A stretch of 64,000 nt of DNA from Panopea generosa (GCA_029582155.1 CM055895.1:14142787-14206786), one strand, 5' to 3'. Positions 23,650 to 34,200 are shown, counted from the stretch's first letter. A program made the numbers and translations. Notes: generated by a model from the sequence alone, not told the origin.

Positions 23650-24006
23650 ATTTATCAATCTATTTTCATTAACTGGCATAAATATCATAAGGGCATATGC
23701 TTCAAATTTTAGAATCCCCCATTCTCGTATAAACATATACATATATACTGTTCATCGATTAATTAAAATGGTTTCTCAAGAAGAATGTGTCGTTAAGCAT
23801 CCGATAATTTTAATTTAAAGCTTAACTGAACCATTGTGTTTCTAAGTTGATAGTTCAAACCATTTAGTTTACCCGTTTTTATACATCAGTATGATATAAT
23901 TTACGGATTAGAATCACGTGACACTCTTCGCCAGTTTCAACGTTTACGGAAATGGCCGAACAATATTCCGATTGTTAAAAAAAAGTTAACTCACACTGGT
24001 GTAACA

Positions 24007-24285
24007 CTTGTTGTATGGTGTTTAGTGTCGCTTTTAACAATTTTTCAGTCATTTCGCGACTGTGTCTACTTGAAACAGTTTTCTAAGCGCTGTTACACTG
24101 GAGTATCATGCCCCAGACACATGGTATGATACCCCACCCAGTCACATTATACTGACACCGGGCCGACCAGACCTAGAACTCTCCTCTAAATGCTGAGCGT
24201 CAAGCAAGGACGCTTCTAGTACCATTTTTAAAGTCTTTGGTGTGACCCGGCCGGGGATTGCACCAAAGACTTTAAAAATGGTACC
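24007..24285 (-). mobile_element. SINE family A with inverted 5' arm
   Basis: Minus-strand SINE enclosed by the 9-bp direct repeat GGTGTAACA (23998-24006 and 24286-24294). The body is normal up to the start of the tRNA-like head. There a 24-bp segment (24219-24242) is repeated in inverted orientation at 24261-24284 around an 18-nt spacer (TGACCCGGCCGGGGATTG). The inverted arm lies inside the target duplication and so was part of the inserted DNA. Confidence 0.8.
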
Positions 24286-24294
24286 GGTGTAACA

Positions 24295-25407
24295 AAGCAA
24301 TTCGTCAATTAATTATAAATTAAACTGTAATGAACCAATGCGTGTCCGTCACTAGTTTCCCATACGTGAACCTCGGGAATTTTCAACCGACTTCCAACAA
24401 CTTCATATGTCTCGGGTTGAAAGTTGTTTTATGTGGTCGACATATTTTCGATAATCGTTTGGTATAGCCACTTCATTTGCACACGTTATGTCGAAGTAAT
24501 TGTCGTATTAAAAAAATAATTACAAACATGAAATTTAGATAAATTTTAGTGATTCACCATTGTTATGTAGAGAATATTTGTTTGTTTTAATGTAAAATCG
24601 AATTATATTTCATCAAAGTGATCACCAAAAGTCATATCATTTGATCTTACACCAAAACAAACACATTTTTCTTTTTATTTTATGTATTTATATGATTTTT
24701 TTGTTTATTTTGACCTTAATTCGCCATTAGATATTATTGGATTAATAAAAACAATTGAGAACTTTTTTTTTAAATATTTTTTTTTTAAAAATTAATATGC
24801 AAGGACCAAAAAAATTTTTTCTCTCATAATTTTACTGTTTGAAACAGCGGATTACCATAAATATTCCACTGAGAAGCATCTATAATTCATTAAAAAAACA
24901 TAAAACAAAATATTCCATTATGCATACTCGACTAGATTTTCTGGTAAATGTCGGAACATATTTGTTCAGTATCAATTTAAGAATTTTCCAAGATTTCACT
25001 AACCTAAACTTCGCCTAAAACATTTTCCAAGTATGATTTACTGAATATGATTGAGAATGAGTGAAAGAAAAACTAGAAAACCTTAGATATATGTAAACAG
25101 TGTACAGTGAGCGATGGGATGGCCCTGACCTATAACACACTTATTGACGGGGAAATAAAAGCATGTAACTTTATCATACATGGATGGATTTCAAAAAAAA
25201 AAAAAAGAAGATAAATATTTGTTACATATGTTAAAATCTACAAGCATTCTCTAACCTAATATCATTCACAACGTTTGTGACCCAGAATTAGAAGGTCAGG
25301 GTTTCGATCCATTTATAGGACCATATAGCAACTTCTGTATGCAGATGGATATGCTGATACCCATCGAGAGTGATCAGTATAACTTGTATGAAAGGTAAGA
25401 TGGATAT
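24295..25407. other. Intergenic AT-rich block
   Basis: Unusually AT-rich, especially 24580-24900, with A and T runs. No gene, RNA or repeat recognised. Confidence 0.5.
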
Positions 25408-25625
25408 CTTTACTTCATATAGACACCTTTGGACACCTCTAATATTGAAAGCATTAATTCACCACGTATCAGCAATCGGTGAATTATGTTTATATTAACT
25501 GACAGAGTGGAAAACAGTGCAGGAAGTGTTCAGATTGCTCGTTACGAGCAATCTGAACTCTTCCTGCACTGTTTTCAAAGGCCTTCTGTGATTTGTGCGG
25601 AAAAATGCGTCTTTATGAAGTAAGA
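25408..25625 (-). mobile_element. MITE, second copy of the piggyBac-like family, reversed
   Basis: About 218 bp, reverse orientation relative to 49707-50372. Ends are CTTTACTTCATATAGACACC and GCGTCTTTATGAAGTAAG. It contains the same near-perfect 67-bp palindrome (25510-25576) as the other copy but only one unit of the internal 'GTGTCCAAAGGCGTCTATAT'-type repeat. The TTAA flanks are not preserved. Confidence 0.7.
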
Positions 25626-26089
25626 ATTATCAAGTTTACTCTACGTGAAAGGGGAATAGTACAACACATAATCACATCTCGGTTTTATTATCATTTATTG
25701 TACACTGGTTAAAGATGATAACAACGTGTATACATGGATATAAACAAACAGCGATATTGCACAACACAACACAATGATTTAAATAGATGATTTAAATAAA
25801 AACTTTAACAAAACAGTTGGTAATGTAAAATGTATTAATATCACTTAAAGTCTTAAACTTGGCAAAGCTTTGATATTGTCTTATTTTAAAATTACATTCA
25901 CGATATCAGTATTTTTCTCTACTTTATCTTCAACCTTATTGAAGTGAAATTGACAGTAGTTTTGTTTGCCGAAAATAAAGGCATTCTGTACCGTACCGCT
26001 TTTCTGATGTTTTACGGTGATTCTTAACGCTTGGCCAGCTCGAATGTGTCTAATGATCTCTATGGCTCTGTATGACTTTTAAACTTATT

Positions 26090-26285
26090 TTACTTCGATT
26101 TTGAAACAAGTTCTTACAACAGAGATAAATTACACTAGAAGTACTCCTGGTTAGAGCATGTACAAAGCATATGCGGATATAAATGTCTTGTTCAATGACA
26201 GTACAAGTAGCCGTGGCGTTGGATCGAACCCACGACCCTACAATCCAGGATCCAATGTTCTACCACTAGACCACGTGCTCCACAC
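26090..26285 (-). mobile_element. tRNA-derived SINE, family B
   Basis: Minus strand: head GTGGAGCACGTGGTCTAGTG and B box GTCGTGGGTTCGATCCAACG, then AAGACATTTATATCCGCATA and a 3' end TTGTTTCAAAATCGAAGTAA. About 150 bp downstream of the methyltransferase stop codon, in the same direction. Confidence 0.75.
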
Positions 26286-26436
26286 ACATACACATTTGAA
26301 CTAAACAACAGTTTGATAAAAATGAACTGATGCAGGATGTGGAGTAGTATTTTCGCGACATAGCTCGCCTGAAGTTCATGAACAAAAATAAAACTTAAAG
26401 TTTTAAGATTGTGGTAATATAAAACATCAAACAAGT

Positions 26437-26621
26437 TTATGAAACAACAAAATGGAATATAACGCCAGATTTTCCAAACGCGTAATCGGGCACAATATCC
26501 TTGATTTCAAGTTTCCATTTTCCTTCCGTCTCCAGGTTTTGCATCAATGGTAGCAATGTGTCTTTATAATCTGAGACATGATCCAAGTATTCTTCCCTCA
26601 TCGCAATACAAATAACCCCAC
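26437..26621 (-). CDS. METTL27: METTL27/WBSCR27-like methyltransferase, exon 5 (terminal)
   Basis: Terminal coding exon, 185 bp, acceptor TTTCCAG (ending 26622), entering in phase 1 and ending at TAA (26439-26437). It completes a Gly-Gly pair and reads GGVICIAMREEYLDHV, the strand and helix after motif III of class I methyltransferases. It then encodes LLPLMQNLETEGKWKL and DYAFGKSGVIFHFVVS. The last strands match the expected end of the Rossmann-like fold. The polyadenylation site was not identified. Confidence 0.92.
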
Positions 26622-27104
26622 CTGGAAATAAAACAAAAGTATGTAGTTATTGTGTATTCTTTTCGTAAGTTTTTGCGTGTGTTTCAGAATATAATCGGAT
26701 ACTTTGACAAGACAACTGCTGATATGGTCTCTAATGGCTATTGTCTTTGGTAAATGATAGTTTGTTTCTCTTCCATCTCTGATTTATATATAGAGGTAAT
26801 TTTTCGCCGGCCAGGGACCATACCGATAATGTTATTGTATAGATTGTATAAATGATGAAAACTATGTGCTTTGTACCTAGACCCAGATTAATTATTCTTA
26901 TTGTTTTCTAAATAGCCATTGAATATGCAATATAAAATACATTTCTGTTTATCTATTCAATCTTTATAGTTCAATTTAAAACATGTTGTTAATTATTTGC
27001 GACACGACCTTCTTGCTGTGATTTCAGTTTCCATTACGTGGTACTGAACAGCACTTTCTACATTTTATTGAAATATCAAATGAGTGTCTATAAAAACAAA
27101 TTAC

Positions 27105-27197
27105 CTGTGCGTACTATTCTTATAATTTCTATAAGTGCCGTAGCCGGTATATGACCTTCACCAAACCCTCCCGAGCAGCCAACGCCGTCATATGTAC
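27105..27197 (-). CDS. METTL27: METTL27/WBSCR27-like methyltransferase, exon 4
   Basis: 93-bp exon between CTACAG and GTAATT, phase 1 in and out. It encodes TYDGVGCSGGFGEGHIPA and TALIEIIRIVRT. The Y-D-x-V and following glycine-rich loop with GHIP are characteristic of the METTL27 group, in the position of methyltransferase motif II. Confidence 0.92.
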
Positions 27198-27608
27198 CTG
27201 TAGCAGAAAGATAATACGTGGGTAACTAAGTAACAGTGGTCATCATTTAAATTCATAGTTAATTTGCATGTTTTTGAGGTTTCAACAAATTTCATATTTT
27301 ATTTGAAATGAATAAAACTTTCATGAATAAACATTTATAAGATGAATCTAGTCAAATATAAATACACAACAATTTTGATATTCTGTTTTTACATATACGT
27401 CAAGATGGTGTAGATTTCAAACACTGATGCAGACCCTTAATGTATCCTCTTTTACAGAAAGGGGCGTGGCTTTGGCAGATAGTTAAACGTAACGGTAGCT
27501 CTTAATTTGGACAAACTTAAAACCTTTGTTCATATGGACCATTTCTATGAAATATGAACTTATTTGACCTACAGTTCTTTAAAAATAATTTTATGTTTTT
27601 CAGCCTAC

Positions 27609-27747
27609 CGTCTTCAACTGGTACTGGACAGTCGATGCCTACAAAGTCGTTTATGAAGTTGGTGTAAACATCTCTCTCACGTGCCTTCTGTAGCATACCC
27701 TCGGATGGATCGAGTGCATCGATATTTCGGAATCCAAGAGTGTATAA
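27609..27747 (-). CDS. METTL27: METTL27/WBSCR27-like methyltransferase, exon 3
   Basis: 139-bp exon between TATCAG and GTAGGC, phase 0 in, phase 1 out. It encodes LYTLGFRNIDALDPSEGM followed by LQKARERDVYTNFI. The Asp at about residue 113 (ALDPS) is the expected acidic residue contacting the SAM ribose. A 58-bp minisatellite starts within about 35 bp of its acceptor in intron 2. Confidence 0.93.
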
Positions 27748-27779
27748 CTGATAAACAAATCAGGCGATTAGACATAAGC

Positions 27780-28958
27780 ATAGACATATAAATCAATGTG
27801 AAAAACGTGGTTCATTTGTGTGGAGTAATGGTAGCATGGGCCTAACACATAAAACAATATGGCACTTGCTTATGTGTGTGGAGTAATGGTAGCATGGGCC
27901 TAACACATAAAACAATATGGCACTTGCTCATGTGTGTGAAGCAATGGTAGCATGGGCCTAACACATAAAACAATATGGCACTTGCTCATGTCTGTGAAGC
28001 AATGGTAGCATGGGCCTAACACATAAAACAATATGGCACTTGCTCATGTGTGTGGAGCAATGGTAGCATGGGCCTAACACATAAAACAATATGGCACTTG
28101 CTCATGTGTGTGGAGCAATGGTAGCATGGGCCTAACACATAAAACAATATGGCACTTGCTCATGTGTGTGAAGCAATGGTAGCATGGGCCTAACACATAA
28201 AACAATATGGCACTTGCTCATGTCTGTGAAGCAATGGTAGCATGGGCCTAACACATAAAACAATATGGCACTTGCTCATGTGTGTGAAGCAATGGTAGCA
28301 TGGGCCTAACACATAAAACAATATGGCACTTGCTCATGTGTGTGAAGCAATGGTAGCATGGGTCTAACACATAAAACAATATGGCACTTGCTCATGTCTG
28401 TGAAGCAATGGTAGCATGGACCTAACACATAAAACAATATGGCACTTGCTCATGTGTGTGAAGCAATGGTAGCATGGGCCTAACACATAAAACAATATGG
28501 CACTTGCTCATGTGTGTGAAGCAATGGTAGCATGGGCCTAACACATAAAACAATATGGCACTTGCTTATGTGTGTGAAGCAATGGTAGCATGGGCCTAAC
28601 ACATAAAACAATATGGCACTTGCTCATGTGTGTGGAGCAATGGTAGCATGGGTTAACACATAAAACAATATGGCACTTGCTCATGTGTGTGAAGCAATGG
28701 TAGCATGGGCCTAACACATAAAACAATATGGCACTTGCTCATGTGTGTGAAGCAATGGTGGCATGTGCCTAAGCATATCAGACAATGTGACACTTGATTC
28801 ATTGTGTGTGAAGTAATGACAGCATGGACATTGACATATAAAACAATGTGAAACGTATTCAATTGTGTGAGGTTATGGTAGCATATAATGGAGTGACGGT
28901 AGCACGACCTAGACATATAAATCAACGGGACACGCTGGAGTGGAGTAATGGTAGCAAT
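27780..28958. repeat. 58-bp minisatellite in methyltransferase intron 2, ~20 copies
   Basis: Unit contains GCAATGGTAGCATGGGCCTA and ACACATAAAACAATATGGCA. Units 27840-28770 are nearly identical; those beyond 28770 are diverged. Variants (GTGTGTGGAG versus GTGTGTGAAG, TCTGTGAAG) alternate. It begins within about 35 bp of the exon 3 acceptor and so occupies the probable branch-point zone. Open frames through it are artefacts. Confidence 0.95.
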
Positions 28959-29151
28959 GATACGTTCTCTGATATGGTAAATAACGCATAGACTGTGATA
29001 GGTTGGATCAACACTGAATATAATGATTACGTTTTGTGTTTAAAATTAAAACCACTATTCAGACACAGATACAAATAATGCTATCGCAAATTTGAAATGC
29101 ATAAAACATTATACACAGTGTTTACCACACTTACATATTTCCATATGGTAA

Positions 29152-29270
29152 TAACAATGACTAGATTATAGATAAACCATGACTCCTAGCCAACAATGAC
29201 TAGATTATAGATAAACCATGACTCATAGCCAACAATGACTAGGTTATAGATAAACCATGACTCCTAGCCC
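29152..29270. repeat. 39-bp tandem repeat, three copies
   Basis: Three copies of a unit with ACAATGACTAGATTATAGAT and AAACCATGACTCCTAGCC in methyltransferase intron 2, differing at a few positions. Confidence 0.85.
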
Positions 29271-29830
29271 TGTTTAAGAACTAGCACTCCTCTATAAACA
29301 CTACATCACTTCCCGATATAATAAACAGATATCCCAAATCGAAGCGACCAGAGAATGTTTATACTGTTCTTTTTTATTTAATACAAACTGAAAACTTAAC
29401 ATGAAAGGGGCTTCGTTTTTTTTAAGTAAATATAAAGAGATCCGGCAATGACGCAGTGGGCGGCAACGCGTTTTATTACTGTTCAAAGTAGGTTGTTTAC
29501 GTAAAAATAAAAGTACTCCTTCATATTAGGGACAAACGGTCATAAAATATGAACATCAACACAATCCGATAGGCTTCGATTTGGGATTCCAGACGTGGAT
29601 GAAACGTTTCAATGATCAGGGGGGCAAATTTGGGTTAAATTCAAAATATTGTGAATTGAAAGGTGCGTTATTAGAGTATCTCAACCTTATATATTTTAGG
29701 TGAGAGAGTATCCTACATTTTATAGGGTGTATTATATATTTGGCCGTTTTCCGAGGGGTATCCTAATCTGCGTTTAGACATTAGAAATGTTAACATCATT
29801 GAATAATGAATAAATTCAAAGTCAATTCAC

Positions 29831-29965
29831 CTCAGCTCCTAAACGACCTGTCCCTGCTGCTATATCCAGGATTCGTGCATTTTCTCTGCTATCTGTTGTA
29901 TGGAAGTGTGTTGCCAATGCACGGGCTGCTTGTTCTGGCCCCGTATAACGCTTTGGATTCAGATG
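29831..29965 (-). CDS. METTL27: METTL27/WBSCR27-like methyltransferase, exon 2 (SAM motif I)
   Basis: 135-bp exon between TTTCAG and GTGAAT, phase 0 on both sides. It encodes HLNPKRYTGPEQAARAL and RILDIAAGTGRLGAE. The DIAAGTG at residues 89-95 is SAM-binding motif I of class I methyltransferases. Joining to exon 1 gives GQYDE-HLNPKRY, matching the family. Confidence 0.94.
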
Positions 29966-32358
29966 CTGAAATACATTAATTTGAATAGTTTATATTAACT
30001 TAATTAGCCAGATAGTGAACATACAGTATATAACAGCAAGTGTTGTTGCCAATATATCCACACCCAACACAATAACGCCTCACTACACAGTTGCACCAGG
30101 CTTTTTTTAACGGTAACACGATTCTTGCTTTTCAAAAATCTAATGTAATTTAATTCGAAATATTTTTAAAATGGTTCATAAGGGTTGTGGTTTCTTTTGC
30201 AGATGAATTGAACAAATATATCATTGGTGTTAATATGTGAATTTTATTTATAGGATTTTAACAGATGGATGTTGAGATGAGCTGTTAAGGATTTTTTTTT
30301 TAAAAAAGTGTGTCATTGTCTTTGAAAACATTCCCAAACTGATCAACCTACCAGTTATTGTACATTTGTATGTCTGGATACATTCCTGCTATGTAAAACA
30401 CATAATTTAAAAACCCTTCTATGAAGATTTCTACTGTGGAAATACTAGACCTTATTTTTATATAAAATAAAAGCAAAATTGAACTATGTAGCGAGACTTG
30501 AATATACGTAGTTGTATTCTCGATAACTTTTTAAAGCCATAACAGCAAGAGAATAATGGACACAATAAGACAGAGAAGAGGACACATGATTAGCAAATAC
30601 GGGTTCAATTGCAACTCCATAACAAATAAACATGTTTTAATTGGTACTACATTTATGAAAGAAATACTAATTATATACAGTATACCTAATACCGCGATAT
30701 ACCTATTACCGCAAATGCCCGTATAAAAACAATCTTGGATGACATGCGCAAAGCTCCAACTTCCGTTAGCGTCTGCATTTGTTTGCATTTCGTATCGGCA
30801 ACTGTTTATTACTCAGCATACTTGAGTAACTTTATTACTGTTTATTATTGACGCCATTCTTTACATGGTTGAAAAAAATTTAGACTCGCGGTATTAGGTA
30901 TGACCAGTATATATAATTTTCGATAGCGGTAGTCCTGTTTTTTTAAGTATTTTAGTTGAAAAGTGATTACAATTATTAAAATTAAAAACAGACCTGCCTT
31001 CTCCAGCAAAACAAATACATTTAGATATGTGAGACCCATATGACAGCTAAACGCACATCCTCATCTAAACATAACACATCTGTTTTGTCACTTAATTGAT
31101 ATTGCTCAACACGCCAATTATTTTATATATTCGCCGAGATAATGTGGTCGCTATGATATGTGTTTTAGACCACGAATTATAGCCATTTCAGACTCTGGTC
31201 TGCACCTTAGGTAGTGTTTGCCCTGTTCTTCATCAACATGAAGTATAGCTATAGCAAATAAGTGCACATTAAAAATTTGTAAATAAATACCGTCTGAAGC
31301 ATACAATTGAGCAGATAAAAAGCTAAAAGAAAAAAAAATATACACACAATTCCCAAAAACAAGACAATGTTGCCTACCATATCATCAATATCTATTTAAG
31401 TTCATTTATGACGACATTGTCAACATGTTTAGACATTATTAAGATAAATAATTTGAAAAATGACCATACACGTTTTCAGCTTTAGCTATAATCAGATGAC
31501 TAAATTAGAAACTTATATCTGAAACACATGTACAGTAAAACTTTCAATTTGAAGTTTTTGTGTCGTGAAATGGCGATCGTGGTTTAAATTACGTATTAGA
31601 GTTTTTAAAATTGGAGAAATTTCATTATTTCAAAAATGTTCAACAAGTTTTAGCTTGGGCAAAAACGAAAACCGCTTTGCTATAACGGAGTCGAATAATA
31701 ATATTTACTTCATTGACAGAAACGTTTTTTCGCATTAATATATATATATTGTACTACGTAAAATACACTGTATCGTTCGATTGGAATTATGTTATTCTGT
31801 ATTTTATTTATTGTTGAATAATTTGTATCGTTTAAGCAAAAAAATCTTAAGTTATATAGAACACAATTGTTTATAAAAATTATATATATTCAAATTGGTC
31901 TTTTATAAAAAAAAATTTGGTTTGAAACCATTTTTACAACAAGATACCTAAATAAAATGCATTCTAAAAACATAAAACCATACAAACATGGCTACAACAG
32001 AATATTTGTAAACTCAAAAGATTGGATGGACTTTATCTTAAAGGTAAACACATTTAACACAACCGCCATCTTTTTTAAACCATTTTACAAATGATTTGAA
32101 CATTTGAACCTCTGCTTTTAGAATTGTTTTGGTTAAAATACTTAAAATGTAAAATAATTATAAGAATTGGGTTTTAGAAAAATCTAATAGAATTTGAAAT
32201 TGATTTAACTTAAAAAATTCTAACTTAAAACACCAATTAAGGTCAGTTTTACAGAAACTACTACGATTAATTTACTATCAATAGAAGGCTCACGCTTTAT
32301 TTTTTGAAACTAAAACTAAATAAAACACACTTTGAAAGCAGAACACATAATTTCATAC
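29966..32358 (-). other. Methyltransferase intron 1
   Basis: 2.4 kb intron with GT/AG borders. It contains a MITE-like element (about 30677-30910) and AT-rich sequence with A/T runs. No other gene seen. Introns 3 (27198-27608) and 4 (26622-27104) hold nothing recognisable. Confidence 0.8.
30677..30910. mobile_element. Short MITE with CCTAATACCGCG inverted termini
   Basis: Left end ACAGTATACCTAATACCGCG and right end CGCGGTATTAGGTATGACCA are inverted copies with a 3-bp length difference, about 234 bp apart, next to TATA-rich sequence on both sides. No coding capacity. It lies inside methyltransferase intron 1. Confidence 0.55.
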
Positions 32359-32523
32359 CTCATCGTATTGTCCGTCTTCTGCCCATTTGCTGTAATATTG
32401 CGCAATTTCGTGTTTTGTCAACCCGCCTTTGAACACATCATAGTTCGCCTTGTATGCCGTGATCTCCTCGTCATTGTTGTTGACTTCGACAAACGTTTTA
32501 AACGATTCTACGTGATCTGACAT
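32359..32523 (-). CDS. METTL27: METTL27/WBSCR27-like SAM-dependent methyltransferase, exon 1
   Basis: First of five coding exons (joined: 32523-32359, 29965-29831, 27747-27609, 27197-27105, 26621-26437) that splice in frame to a complete 238-residue protein, close to the roughly 245 residues of vertebrate METTL27 (WBSCR27). The family binds S-adenosylmethionine; its substrate is not well established, and no transit or signal peptide is visible, suggesting a soluble protein. Exon 1 has 55 codons, starting MSDHVESFKTFVEVNN and ending WAEDGQYDE at a GTATGA donor in phase 0. The ATG is the first after a TATA box at the right distance. The five junctions all keep phase and restore known motifs, so the model is strong. 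The symbol is by family resemblance; a lineage-specific paralogue is possible. Confidence 0.92.
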
Positions 32524-32616
32524 CGTCGCAAAGTGAATCCCTGTTTGATAATACGGAGTTGGTTGTTGCTGTTTCTGCGATCGCCGCTCACTGGTTTAGG
32601 CTCACAACTACGTCAT

Positions 32617-32624
32617 CTTTTATA
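32617..32624 (-). promoter_or_regulatory. TATA box of the methyltransferase gene
   Basis: TATAAAAG on the minus strand, 94 bp upstream of the ATG, predicting transcription from about 32590 and a 5' UTR of roughly 65 nt without an upstream ATG. A TGACGTAG immediately follows it and is CRE-like, though its placement downstream of the TATA box is unusual. Position and match only. Confidence 0.6.
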
Positions 32625-32749
32625 CTGACTTGTTTCTATCTTATCAGAAGGCGAATGTGCGTATATTATTTGGTTTAAGTCCCAATCGGTCATAATAAAT
32701 AGAAACAAATGTGACATATGTATTATATATTGTTGTCAAATACAGGGGA

Positions 32750-33200
32750 CGCTTATGTCGTGTATGTTTTACAAATGTTATCACACGTTATATGTCGTAT
32801 TATAAGCACGTCGTGGTAAGTATTTCATAGATTTTATCGTTCATTGTTTGTTGTGGTAAGTTTTTTTCATATTTTAAAGTTCATTGTCGTCTTGTAAATA
32901 AGTCGTGGTAATCATTTTACGTAGTTTAGCGGTCAAATCATTGATTGTCGCGGTGTAAAAAGGTCGTATTAACTGTTTTACAGGTTTTATCGTATTTTAT
33001 ATATCATGTCGTATTATAAATGCAGTGGTTAGTTTTTTGCAGGTTTAAGTAGTCGTTGTTCGTCATCTTGTTAACAGGCCGTGATGAACATTTGACGGGG
33101 CTTATCTTTCACTTCATTTTTGTCGTGTTATATACATGTCGTGATAGGTATTTTGTAGAGCTTTTCACATATTGTTTTCAGTTTATAGTTTGTTATGAGG
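32750..33200. repeat. Degenerate ~60-80-bp tandem repeats upstream of the methyltransferase gene
   Basis: Recurrent blocks such as TATGTCGTATTATAAGCACG, GTCGTGGTAAGTATTT and TTTTATCGTTCATTG recur six or more times with heavy divergence, starting about 120 bp upstream of the TATA box. It looks like an old decayed array. 33201-33558 has no gene. Confidence 0.45.
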
Positions 33201-33558
33201 TTAACAGACCGTGCTAACAAGATTAAAAAAAAATAACGCTGTCCTCTTTTACCCAATCAATACGTACTAATTTCATTCACATCTTCAATCAAAACAGTTT
33301 GATTTGAATTAAAACAGTCAATATATACCTAAACTTTGAAGACAACTTCGAAACGTTTCAAATAGAGATGTGCGCTTCATCTTTTCGCGATGACATAACT
33401 ATATAAAGGAATTAATAAGTAGGGTGATTTAATTTAGATATATCACGAACAATTTTAAGTGATATCTTAAATAACAACCTTGAAGATGTGTAACACGTGT
33501 GTTATATGACAAATCAACATTGATGAGATCTATACATCTCGGTCCGCAAGCAAGCATT

Positions 33559-33796
33559 GTGGAACGCGTGGTCCAGTAGAAGAACAACTAACCGTGGCGG
33601 AGGATCGAACCTATGACCCAGCGATCATGGGTTCGATCCTCCGCCACGGTTATGTGTGGTGTCCTTGAGCGAGACACTTTTACCGCATATGCTTAGTACT
33701 GCTTCTACCCAGGAAGATTTCGAGCGTGATGAGTCTAAGATGTAAGAATTTTTTTCACAATTAAAGTTAAATGAATTTTAGTTTAAATTAAACTAG
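33559..33796 (+). mobile_element. SINE family B with internal inverted arm
   Basis: Contains GGAACGCGTGGTCCAGTAGA (A box), CCGCATATGCTTAGTACTGC and GGAAGATTTCGAGCGTGATG as in family B. Between A and B boxes a 23-bp arm (33589-33611) is the exact reverse complement of the B-box region (33630-33652, GGTTCGATCCTCCGCCACGG...). Normal copies have unrelated sequence there. A 7-bp direct repeat AAGCATT (33552-33558 and 33797-33803) may be the target duplication. Confidence 0.7.
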
Positions 33797-34034
33797 AAGC
33801 ATTAGCTTTCAATGAAAATACAATGCAATGTAGAAGACACAGTCTAATAGTAGATTTCCTCTATCGCAATTTACTTTATTCCTTAAAAAAACACAAAAAA
33901 GGAAATAATCTAAGCAGACATTGATGGCTATATTTCAAATTGTTTGAAATAGTAGTTTATATACAAATGTGGGTAAAATGTCAATTTGATTGGAAAGGGC
34001 GGGATGGTAGTTCAAAAAGTCAATTTGATAAGAA

Positions 34035-34200
34035 AATGTGGGGTGATAGTAAGATGATAGAGCATTGACCGTTAACACTAGAGGTTGCAGTTTCGATTCA
34101 GAGGTTGACTCAACTGCCAGTAAAAAACAAACCACCAACATTTAGTTCCGGTGCTACACAGGAAGCTGAGTGGTCCTAGTTTCCGCGTTTAATTAAATTT
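34035..34200 (+). mobile_element. tRNA-derived SINE, family C
   Basis: Head with GATGATAGAGCATTGACCG and degraded B box GAGGTTGCAGTTTCGATTCA, then TTCCGGTGCTACACAGGAAG, a diverged version of the body seen at 2700-2830 and 18195-18350. Confidence 0.5.

Noticed and set aside
28538-28925. Minus-strand frames with repeated MSKCHIVLC units
   Set aside because: Translation of the 58-bp intronic minisatellite; frame shifts with each 58-bp unit.
30531-30788. 85-residue hydrophobic frame on the minus strand
   Set aside because: Lies partly on a MITE end inside a methyltransferase intron, with no splice support and AT-driven hydrophobic codons.
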